Source: JAUXFS01 sp050329575
GTDB lineage: Bacteria; Pseudomonadota; Alphaproteobacteria; Rhodospirillales; Defluviicoccaceae
Direction of reading: 5' to 3'
DNA: 30,812 nt
Assembly (NCBI GenBank): GCA_050329575.1
Contig: JBHJOP010000065.1
Span: 1 to 30,812, forward strand
In this document: piece after piece, positions 24,538 to 30,812 of the stretch
How positions within the stretch are numbered: position 1 is the stretch's first letter
Layout of the letters: each line of letters opens with the position of its first letter
Translations under genes and position numbers: made by a program
Notes under the pieces: model-generated
Database searches by the model: none
What the model saw: the letters and a program-made list of their open reading frames with translations, nothing else
What the model was told of the DNA's origin: nothing

Positions 24538-26217
24538 ATGCTGTCGACCCTCACCATTCGCGACGTCGTCCTCATCGATCGTCTCGAGTTGGAGTTTCGG
24601 CCCGGCCTCTGTGCCTTGACCGGCGAGACCGGAGCCGGCAAGTCGATCCTCCTCGACGCGCTCGGCCTCACGCTCGGCAGCCGCGCCGATGCCCGGCTGG
24701 TCCGCCATGGTGCGGAACAGGCGATGGTGACGGCCGGCTTCGCGGTCGCTGCCGACCACCCCGTGCGTTCGATCCTCGCGGGACACGGCTTCGCCGAGGG
24801 CGAGGAGGAGGTGGTGCTGCGCCGGGTGATCGGCACCGACGGGCGGTCGCGGGCGTTCGTCAACGACCAGCCGGTGAGTGTGGGGCTGCTCCGCGGCATC
24901 GGTGACACCCTGGTCGAGATCCACGGCCAGTTCGAGAGCCAACGGCTGCTCGACCCCGCCGTCCACCGCGATCTCCTGGATGCGTTCGGCCGCCTGCTGG
25001 CGCTCCGCGAGGCGACGGCGGGGGCGTGGCGGGTGTGGCGGGAGGCGGCCGATGCCCGCAGCCGGGCGGAGGCCGACTTGGCGGTCGCGCGGCGTGACGA
25101 GGCGTTCCTTCGCCACGCGGTTGGCGAGCTGGAGACGCTCGATCCGCGGCAGGGCGAGGAGGCGGACCTCGCGCAGCGCCGGGCGATGCTGATGGGCGGT
25201 GCGAAACTGATGCAGGCGCTGGACGAGGCGACACGGGAGCTCGCGGGCGGGGGCGGTTCCGGCGTCGAAGGCGCCCTGCACGCCGCCATCCGGATCCTGG
25301 AGCGGGCGGCCGACAAGGCCGAGGGCCGCCTCGATGGCGCCGTCTCGTCCCTGCGCCGGGCGCTGTCGGAGGCCGTGGAGGGGCAGGCGTTGATGGAGAA
25401 GGCGGTCGCCGACCTCGACCTCGATCCCCGCCGCCTGGAGGAGATCGAGGAGCGGCTGTTCGCCCTCCGGGCGCTGGCGCGCAAGCACGGCTGCGGCGCC
25501 GACGACCTGGCGGGCCTGCGGGCGACACTGGCCGCCCGGTTGGCGATGGTCGACGATGGGGCCGAACGCCTCGACGGCTTCGCCCGCGCCGAGCGGGCGG
25601 CGCGGGAGCGCTACCGCGAGGCAGCGGAGCGACTGGGCGAGGCGCGCCGGCGGGCTGCCGCCGACCTCGACGCCGCGGTCGCCGTCGAACTGGAGCCGCT
25701 GCGGCTCGGCCGGGCACGGTTCGTCACCACCGTCGAGTCCCTGGCCGAACGGGACTGGGGCGAGCACGGCTGCGACCGAGTCGTCTTCGAGGTGGCGACC
25801 AACCCGGGGGTGCCGCCGGGACCACTCGCCCGCATCGCCTCGGGCGGCGAGCTGGCTCGGTTCATGCTGGCGCTGAAGGTGGTGCTGGCGCGCGCCGATC
25901 CGGTGCCGACGCTGATCTTCGACGAGGTCGACGCCGGTATCGGCGGCGCGGTCGCGGCGGCGGTCGGCGACCGCCTGGCGCGGCTGGCCGACCAGGTCCA
26001 AGTGCTGGTGCTGACCCATTCGCCGCAGGTTGCGGCTCGGGGTGGTCACCATTGGCGGGTGTCCAAGACCATCGGCCCGGGCGGGGCGCGCACCACCGTC
26101 GAGGTCCTCGACGAGGCGGAGCGTCGCGAGGAGATCGCCCGCATGCTGGCCGGGACGGAGATCACCCGCGAGGCCCGCGCCGCGGCCGAGAGCTTGCTGC
26201 TCGGCGGCGCGGCGTGA
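24538..26217 (+). CDS. recN: DNA repair protein RecN
   Basis: SMC-like ATPase involved in recombinational repair of double-strand breaks; 559 residues, usual length. Walker A is G-E-T-G-A-G-K-S at 29-36. An early H-G-Q-F-E-S-Q-R-L-L motif (near residue 128) is RecN-specific. Two coiled-coil-like arms (about 160-380) are Arg/Ala/Glu-rich. The ABC signature R-I-A-S-G-G-E-L-A-R-F-M-L-A-L-K is followed by Walker B L-I-F-D-E-V-D-A-G-I-G-G (D462, E463). The start at 24538 is twelve bases after the bamD stop; the end overlaps the ligA GTG by four bases. Confidence 0.97.
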   Translation: MLSTLTIRDVVLIDRLELEFRPGLCALTGETGAGKSILLDALGLTLGSRADARLVRHGAEQAMVTAGFAVAADHPVRSILAGHGFAEGEEEVVLRRVIGTDGRSRAFVNDQPVSVGLLRGIGDTLVEIHGQFESQRLLDPAVHRDLLDAFGRLLALREATAGAWRVWREAADARSRAEADLAVARRDEAFLRHAVGELETLDPRQGEEADLAQRRAMLMGGAKLMQALDEATRELAGGGGSGVEGALHAAIRILERAADKAEGRLDGAVSSLRRALSEAVEGQALMEKAVADLDLDPRRLEEIEERLFALRALARKHGCGADDLAGLRATLAARLAMVDDGAERLDGFARAERAARERYREAAERLGEARRRAAADLDAAVAVELEPLRLGRARFVTTVESLAERDWGEHGCDRVVFEVATNPGVPPGPLARIASGGELARFMLALKVVLARADPVPTLIFDEVDAGIGGAVAAAVGDRLARLADQVQVLVLTHSPQVAARGGHHWRVSKTIGPGGARTTVEVLDEAERREEIARMLAGTEITREARAAAESLLLGGAA

Positions 26218-28334
26218 CGCCCGCCGGCGGCCCCGGAACGGGCGGCACGGGGCTCCGGGACCGTGCGGTCGCCGAACTGACCGAACCCGAGGCGGACGCG
26301 GAACTGGCGGCGCTCGCTGCCGAGATCGCCGCCCACGACCGGGCCTACTACCAGGACGACGCCCCGGTCGTCAGCGATGCCGACTACGACGCCCTGCGTC
26401 TGCGCAACGAGGCGTTGGAGGCCCGCTTCCCCCACCTGGTGCGCGCCGACAGCCCGTCGCGGCGGATCGGGGCCCCGCCCGCCACGGGGTTCGCCAAGGT
26501 GGTCCACGCGCGGCCGATGCTGTCGCTCGCGAACGCCTTCACCGATGCCGATCTGGTCGAGTTCGTCGACGGCGTCCGCCGTTTCCTCAAGGAGCTCCGC
26601 GACGACCCGGAGATTGCGCTGGAAACCGTGGCCGAGCCGAAGATCGACGGGCTCTCGGTGTCGTTGCGCTACGATCAGGGCCGCTTCGTCCGCGGCGCCA
26701 CCCGCGGCGACGGCACCACCGGCGAGGACGTCACCGCCAACCTGCGTACCCTCGCCGACCTCCCCGAGGCGGTCGGAGGTGCACCGGCGATCCTCGAAGT
26801 GCGCGGCGAGGTCTACATGACCAGACCCGATTTCGCGGCCCTCAACGACCGCCAGCTCGCGGCCGGCGGCCGGGTGTTCGCGAACCCGCGCAACGCCGCC
26901 GCCGGCTCGCTCCGCCAGCTCGATCTGGCGGTGACGGCGGGGCGACCGCTGCGGTTCTTCGCCTATGCCTGGGGCGAGCTCAGCGAGCCGGTTGCCGACA
27001 CCCACTTCGGATTCCTGCGCTGGCTCGAAGCCGCCGGGTTTCCGGTCAACCCGCTGGCCCGCCGCTGCCGCGACGTCGAGCAGATGTTGGCCTTTCACCG
27101 CGAGGTCGCCGCCGCCCGCGCGAGCCTGCCCTATGACATCGACGGCGTCGTGTTCAAGGTCGACCGCATCGACTGGCAGCAGCGGCTCGGCGCCGTCAGC
27201 CGCGCGCCGCGGTGGGCGATCGCCCACAAGTTCGAGGCGGAGAAGGCGGAGACGGTGCTGCGCGACATCCGCATCCAGGTCGGCCGCATCGGGACGCTCA
27301 CGCCGGTGGCGGTGCTGGAGCCGGTGACCGTCGGCGGCGTCGTCGTCTCCCGGGCCACCCTTCATAACGCCGACGAGATCCGCCGCAAGGACATCCGCAT
27401 CGGCGACGTCGTGATCGTGCAGCGGGCGGGCGACGTCATTCCGCAGGTCGTCGCGGTGGTCGCGGACAAACGGCCGCCGGGCACCGAACCCTATGTGTTT
27501 CCCGACCGCTGTCCCGAGTGCGGCAGCCTGGCGATGCGCGAGGAGGGAGAGGCGGCGACCCGCTGCACCGGCGGCCTGATCTGTCCGGCGCAGGCGGTCG
27601 AGCGCCTCAGGCACTTCGTTTCTCGCGACGCCCTCGACATCGAAGGGTTGGGAAGCAAGCACATCGAGGGGTTCTGGCGGGACGGGCTGATCGCCGGTCC
27701 CGGTGACATCTTCCGGCTGAACGAACGGGCGGCCGAGATCCGCGATCGGGACGGGTGGGCCGGCAAGTCGGTCGACAATCTGCTCGCCGCCATCGACGCC
27801 CGCCGGCGGGTCCCGCTCGACCGTTTCATCCATGCGCTCGGCATCCGTCAGGTGGGGCGGGCGACCGCCCGGCTGGTCGCCAAGCAGTACGGTTCGCTGG
27901 CGGCGTGGCGGGAGGCGATGACCGCCGCGGCCGATCGCGGATCGGAGGCCTACCGCGACCTCGTCGCCATCGACGGCATCGGTCCGGCGGTGGCTGCCGA
28001 CATCACCGGCTTCTTCGCCGAGCCGCATAACCGCCAAGTGCTCGACGATCTGCAACGGCAGATCGTCGTCGAGGATTTCACCGCGCCGGCGGTGTCGGGT
28101 TCGCCGCTGGCCGGCAGGACGGTGGTGTTCACCGGCACCCTCGAGACCATGACCCGGGGCGAGGCGAAGGCCCGTGCCGAGGCGATGGGCGCCAACGTGG
28201 CCGCGTCGGTGTCGAAGCGGACAGACTACGTGGTGGTCGGCGCCGACGCCGGATCGAAGGCGGACAAGGCGGCTGCACTCGGCGTCGCCACCCTGACCGA
28301 GCGGGAGTGGCTGGCGCTGATCGGCGGCCGTTGA
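26214..28334 (+). CDS. ligA: NAD+-dependent DNA ligase LigA
   Basis: Seals nicks in replication and repair using NAD+; 706 residues from GTG 26214. Motifs in order: Y-Y-Q-D-D-A-P-V-V-S-D-A-D-Y-D near residue 44 (NMN-binding Ia domain); the adenylation lysine K143 in E-P-K-I-D-G; the OB-fold; a four-Cys zinc finger starting with C433 and C436 (C-P-E-C, then C-T-G and C-P-A); helix-hairpin-helix repeats; and a C-terminal BRCT domain (about 630-706). The GTG is chosen for the four-base overlap with recN; the first ~30 residues are variable. Confidence 0.97.
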   Translation: MTPAGGPGTGGTGLRDRAVAELTEPEADAELAALAAEIAAHDRAYYQDDAPVVSDADYDALRLRNEALEARFPHLVRADSPSRRIGAPPATGFAKVVHARPMLSLANAFTDADLVEFVDGVRRFLKELRDDPEIALETVAEPKIDGLSVSLRYDQGRFVRGATRGDGTTGEDVTANLRTLADLPEAVGGAPAILEVRGEVYMTRPDFAALNDRQLAAGGRVFANPRNAAAGSLRQLDLAVTAGRPLRFFAYAWGELSEPVADTHFGFLRWLEAAGFPVNPLARRCRDVEQMLAFHREVAAARASLPYDIDGVVFKVDRIDWQQRLGAVSRAPRWAIAHKFEAEKAETVLRDIRIQVGRIGTLTPVAVLEPVTVGGVVVSRATLHNADEIRRKDIRIGDVVIVQRAGDVIPQVVAVVADKRPPGTEPYVFPDRCPECGSLAMREEGEAATRCTGGLICPAQAVERLRHFVSRDALDIEGLGSKHIEGFWRDGLIAGPGDIFRLNERAAEIRDRDGWAGKSVDNLLAAIDARRRVPLDRFIHALGIRQVGRATARLVAKQYGSLAAWREAMTAAADRGSEAYRDLVAIDGIGPAVAADITGFFAEPHNRQVLDDLQRQIVVEDFTAPAVSGSPLAGRTVVFTGTLETMTRGEAKARAEAMGANVAASVSKRTDYVVVGADAGSKADKAAALGVATLTEREWLALIGGR

Positions 28335-28366
28335 GCGGTCGCGGCGGGGCTCGCCCCACCCGCCGT

Positions 28367-28897
28367 TCAGTGCAGCCGGTCCGGCAGTTCCTTGATCGCG
28401 GCGTCGACCAGCGCGTCGGCGCGCTTGCCCTTCAGCTGTTTGGCGAGGATCTCCTCGGTCGCCCGCATCGCCGCATCCACCGCCCGGCTTCGCACCTCGG
28501 CGACGGCGCTGGCCTCGGCCTGGGCGATCCGGTCCATGGCGAGCTGCTCGCGCCGCTTCAACGCCCGTTCCAGGTCCTCCGCGGCGCGTTCGGCCAAGCG
28601 ATCGGCCTCCCGCCGGGCGTGATCGACGATCGTCTCGGCCTCTGCTACCGCCTCGTGCTTGCGCCGTTCGTAGGACGCCAGGAGCTGCTGGGCCTCCTCG
28701 GCGAGCCGGGTCGCCTCTTCGATCTGGGTCCTGATCTTCTCGGCGCGATCGTCGAGCGCCACCGTCACCACCCGGTAGATGGTGCGGAACGTCGCGGCGA
28801 CGAAGATCACGAACGCGACGGCGACCCAGAACTCGGCCGTCGCGTAGAACGGCTCCGCCGCGTGGTCGGCGGCACCGGCAGCCGCCCAGGCGTCCAT
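28367..28897 (-). CDS. atpF: ATP synthase F0 subunit b
   Basis: Peripheral-stalk subunit of the F1F0 ATP synthase, 176 residues. An N-terminal membrane segment (about 20-40) is followed by a long charged amphipathic helix (A/E/R-rich, about 50-165). It is the last gene of the minus-strand F0 set. The start ATG (28895-28897) overlaps the stop of the upstream b' gene by one base (TGATG), and a strong AAGGAGG lies about seven bases upstream. The longer cytoplasmic N-terminus and partner gene b' are typical of alphaproteobacteria. The gene is convergent with ligA, 32 bases apart. Confidence 0.93.
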   Translation of the reverse strand: MDAWAAAGAADHAAEPFYATAEFWVAVAFVIFVAATFRTIYRVVTVALDDRAEKIRTQIEEATRLAEEAQQLLASYERRKHEAVAEAETIVDHARREADRLAERAAEDLERALKRREQLAMDRIAQAEASAVAEVRSRAVDAAMRATEEILAKQLKGKRADALVDAAIKELPDRLH

Positions 28898-29388
28898 CAG
28901 CCGGCCTCCTTCAATGCGGCGCCGACCGCACTCGCCGCCGTTTTGGCATCGATGGTCTCGCCGATCAGCCGCTCGGTCGCCGCGATGGTGAGGTCGGTCG
29001 CGATGGCGCGGATCCCCGCCACCGCCTCGTCACGGGCCTTCGCGATACGCGCCTCAGCGGCGGCGACCTCCTCGCTCAACCGCTGTTCGAGCTCGGCATG
29101 CCGTTCCGTCGCCTCGGCCGCCGACTGCTCGCGGACCACTCGCACCGCCTCCTGCGCCTTGGCACGGGCATCGGCCATCAGCTTCTCGTAGGCCGCCTCT
29201 GCGGCCTCGGCGGCGGCCTTCAGGGCCTCCGCCTTGTGCAGCGCGTCGCTGATCTTGAGGCTCCGCTCCTCGAGCACGCTGCCGATGCGGGGCAGGGCAA
29301 CCCGCGCCATCAGGAAATAGAGGGCGACGAAGCAGATCAGTAGCCAGATCAGCTGCGGCGGCCAGAGGGCCGGATCGAATTGCGGCAT
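28897..29388 (-). CDS. atpG: ATP synthase F0 subunit b'
   Basis: Second, diverged peripheral-stalk subunit, 163 residues. One membrane segment (about 13-30, L-I-W-L-L-I-C-F-V-A-L-Y-F-L) starts almost at the N-terminus, after M-P-Q-F-D-P-A-L-W-P-P-Q, typical of b' in photosynthetic and other alphaproteobacteria. A long Ala/Glu-rich helix follows. Its place upstream of b (two stalk genes in tandem) is the F0 arrangement of this class, where b and b' heterodimerise. It is also called atpF' or atpX; the symbol usage varies. GGAG upstream of the ATG. Confidence 0.92.
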   Translation of the reverse strand: MPQFDPALWPPQLIWLLICFVALYFLMARVALPRIGSVLEERSLKISDALHKAEALKAAAEAAEAAYEKLMADARAKAQEAVRVVREQSAAEATERHAELEQRLSEEVAAAEARIAKARDEAVAGIRAIATDLTIAATERLIGETIDAKTAASAVGAALKEAG

Positions 29389-29437
29389 TCTCGTCTCCGT
29401 GCCGGCGGGACGGCGAGTCCTCGGCCCGCGGCCGCGC

Positions 29438-29665
29438 TCAGAACACGAACATCAACATCAGGGCGACGACCAGGGCGTACAGGGCGACGGCCTCGACCAG
29501 GGCGAACCCGACCCACATCGGCAGCTGGACCAGGGGCTGCGCCGCGGGATTGCGGGCCAGCGAGGCGATCGTTGTCGCGAAAATGTTGCCGATTCCGGCG
29601 CCGACCCCACCGAGCCCGACCACCGCGATACCCGCTCCGATCATTTTTGCTGCATCAGCTTCCAT
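29438..29665 (-). CDS. atpE: ATP synthase F0 subunit c
   Basis: Rotor-ring subunit of 75 residues: two membrane helices around a polar loop (A-R-N-P at about 37-40). The first helix has the G-x-G-x-G-rich packing stretch G-L-G-G-V-G-A-G-I-G (17-26). The ion-binding acid is E58 in W-V-G-F-A-L-V-E-A-V; the next residues lack the Ser/Thr ligand set of sodium-type rings, so a proton ring is likely (inference). AGGGAA lies upstream of the ATG, with a 73-base gap after atpB, as expected for a subunit made in many copies. Confidence 0.96.
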   Translation of the reverse strand: MEADAAKMIGAGIAVVGLGGVGAGIGNIFATTIASLARNPAAQPLVQLPMWVGFALVEAVALYALVVALMLMFVF

Positions 29666-29738
29666 GTCTCGTTTTCCCTAGCCTAGCGTTTGCCAACCCG
29701 AACCGCCGCAAAGTCTTGCCCTCGCGACGGGCAGAGCC

Positions 29739-30461
29739 TCAATGCATGTGGAGGGCGTCATTGAGGTAGATGCACGTCAACACCGCGAACACGAACGCCT
29801 GCAGGAACGCGACCAGCAGCTCGAGGCCGGTGAGCGCGATCACGAACACCAGCGGCACCACCCCGGCGGCACCCATTACCACCACGAATCCGGCGAACAC
29901 CTTGAGCAGGGTATGGCCGGCGGTCATGTTGGCGAACAGGCGCAGCGACAGGCTCACTGGCCGCGTGAAGTAGGAGAGCACCTCGATCGACACCAGCAGT
30001 GGCGCGATCGCCAACGGCGTCCCTTTCGGCAGGAAGAAGTGGAAGAAATGGAGCCCGTGCTTGGCAAAGCCGAGCACAGTGGTGCCGATGAACACGGTCA
30101 GCGCCAATGCGAAGGTGACGGCGACGTGGCTGGTGAACGTGAAGCTGTACGGCAGCAAACCCAGCAAGTTGCCGAACAGCACGAACAGGAACAGAGAAAA
30201 GATGAAGGGGAAGTACTTCAGTCCTTCGCGGCCGACGTTGCTGCGGATCATGTTGCCGACGAAGTCGTAGGCGAGTTCGACGAGCGATTGCCATCGGCCG
30301 GGGACCAGCGAGCGCTCCTTGACACCGAGGATCAGGAACAGGGTGATGCCGACGACCGCCAGCACCATGAACAGGCTGGAATTTGTGAACGACGCATCGA
30401 CCGTCCCGACGCGGATGTCGAGGATCTTGGTGATCTGGAATTGCTCAATGGGACTGGCCAC
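29739..30461 (-). CDS. atpB: ATP synthase F0 subunit a
   Basis: Membrane stator with about five or six membrane segments, 240 residues from GTG at 30461. The essential Arg is R174 in S-L-S-L-R-L-F-A-N, followed by M-T-A-G-H; it faces the c ring. An upstream in-frame start (30533) would add 24 residues that lie inside atpI; the alphaproteobacterial start (x-P-I-E-Q-F-x-I) fits the GTG, which has GGGAACGGA just before it. It overlaps the 3' end of atpI by 17 bases. Confidence 0.93.
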   Translation of the reverse strand: MASPIEQFQITKILDIRVGTVDASFTNSSLFMVLAVVGITLFLILGVKERSLVPGRWQSLVELAYDFVGNMIRSNVGREGLKYFPFIFSLFLFVLFGNLLGLLPYSFTFTSHVAVTFALALTVFIGTTVLGFAKHGLHFFHFFLPKGTPLAIAPLLVSIEVLSYFTRPVSLSLRLFANMTAGHTLLKVFAGFVVVMGAAGVVPLVFVIALTGLELLVAFLQAFVFAVLTCIYLNDALHMH

Positions 30462-30812
30462 GTCCGTTCCCGCCCTTTCCCTCACCGAGCCCCGCGGCGG
30501 GATCATCGCCCGACCGCTGTTCGTTCTCGTCATCGCCGGCCGGAGGACGATATCCCACCGCCAAGCCCATGCCGGTCACCGTCCGATACACGTTCAACAT
30601 TCCGGCGGCCGCGCCGAGAAAGAAGAACGCGATCAACAGCCAGGGCGACGTTCCCAGCCAGCGGTCGAGCCAGTAGCCGATCAGTGCCCCGACCCCCAAC
30701 CCGGCGACCAAGTGGGATGAGACCGCGAACGCCATCCCGATCCCGGACACCGGCTGGTTGGCATCGGCCCGGGCATCCCGGGGACGAGTCTCGTCCCTGA
30801 GCCGCTTCAGGC
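30445..30812 (-). CDS. atpI: ATP synthase assembly protein AtpI (5' end cut by window)
   Basis: Small membrane protein that assists c-ring assembly. Seen part: about 122 residues, with M-A-F-A-V-S-S-H-L-V-A-G-L-G-V-G-A-L-I-G-Y as helix 1 and W-L-L-I-A-F-F-F-L-G-A-A-A-G as helix 2, then N-V-Y-R-T, the AtpI/ATPase_gene1 pattern. A GTG at 30750 is a possible start, but the same frame stays open to the window edge (L-K-R-L-R-D-E-T and onward), as the charged N-terminal tail of AtpI would, so the true start is probably outside. The Asp/Gly-rich C-terminal tail overlaps atpB. It is the first F0 gene visible in the minus-strand operon. Confidence 0.85.
   Translation of the reverse strand, partial: LKRLRDETRPRDARADANQPVSGIGMAFAVSSHLVAGLGVGALIGYWLDRWLGTSPWLLIAFFFLGAAAGMLNVYRTVTGMGLAVGYRPPAGDDENEQRSGDDPAAGLGEGKGGNGRGQSH

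Overview
The window is a chromosomal segment from a high-GC (about 70% by eye, not counted) alphaproteobacterium, possibly of Rhodospirillales type. The evidence is the alphaproteobacterial form of the division and cell-wall (dcw) genes, the bamD-recN-ligA block after ftsZ, a meso-DAP-type MurE, and an F0 ATP synthase operon with separate b and b' subunits and no F1 genes beside it. Nearly all of the sequence is conserved housekeeping content. I found no CRISPR array, prophage, tRNA or clearly novel multi-gene system.

Left flank (1-4362, all + strand): the 3' end of an ISAs1-like transposase with a probable IS right end near base 118. Next come an exported DUF3750 protein, a TerB/J-domain co-chaperone-like protein, an EamA-type exporter overlapping an AmpD-like amidase with a peptidoglycan-binding tail, and a probable lipoprotein with Sel1 repeats and a peptidoglycan-binding domain. 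Several of these suggest envelope or murein metabolism.

Centre (4402-23506, + strand): the RNase P RNA gene with its own promoter, then a 380-base spacer with the mraZ promoter and a MraZ-box-like direct repeat. The complete dcw cluster follows: mraZ, rsmH, ftsL, ftsI, murE, murF, mraY, murD, ftsW, murG, murC, murB, ddl, ftsQ, ftsA, ftsZ. Most junctions overlap by about 4 bases (ATGA or GTGA), so translation is probably coupled. The clear exceptions are mraY and murD (about 10 bases, with an RBS) and ftsA and ftsZ (about 40 bases, strong RBS). Together these genes make UDP-MurNAc-pentapeptide, lipid I and lipid II and assemble the septal machine.

Right part: a 203-base gap with an extended -10 promoter leads to bamD, recN and ligA (+ strand). 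lpxC, often found between ftsZ and bamD in this class, is not there. From 28367 to the right edge the F0 operon atpI-atpB-atpE-atpF'-atpF runs on the minus strand, convergent with ligA; atpI is cut by the window edge.

The points most worth checking are the missing lpxC, a local collapse of GC-ending codons at the 3' end of ftsQ, and the orientation of the MraZ-like operator.
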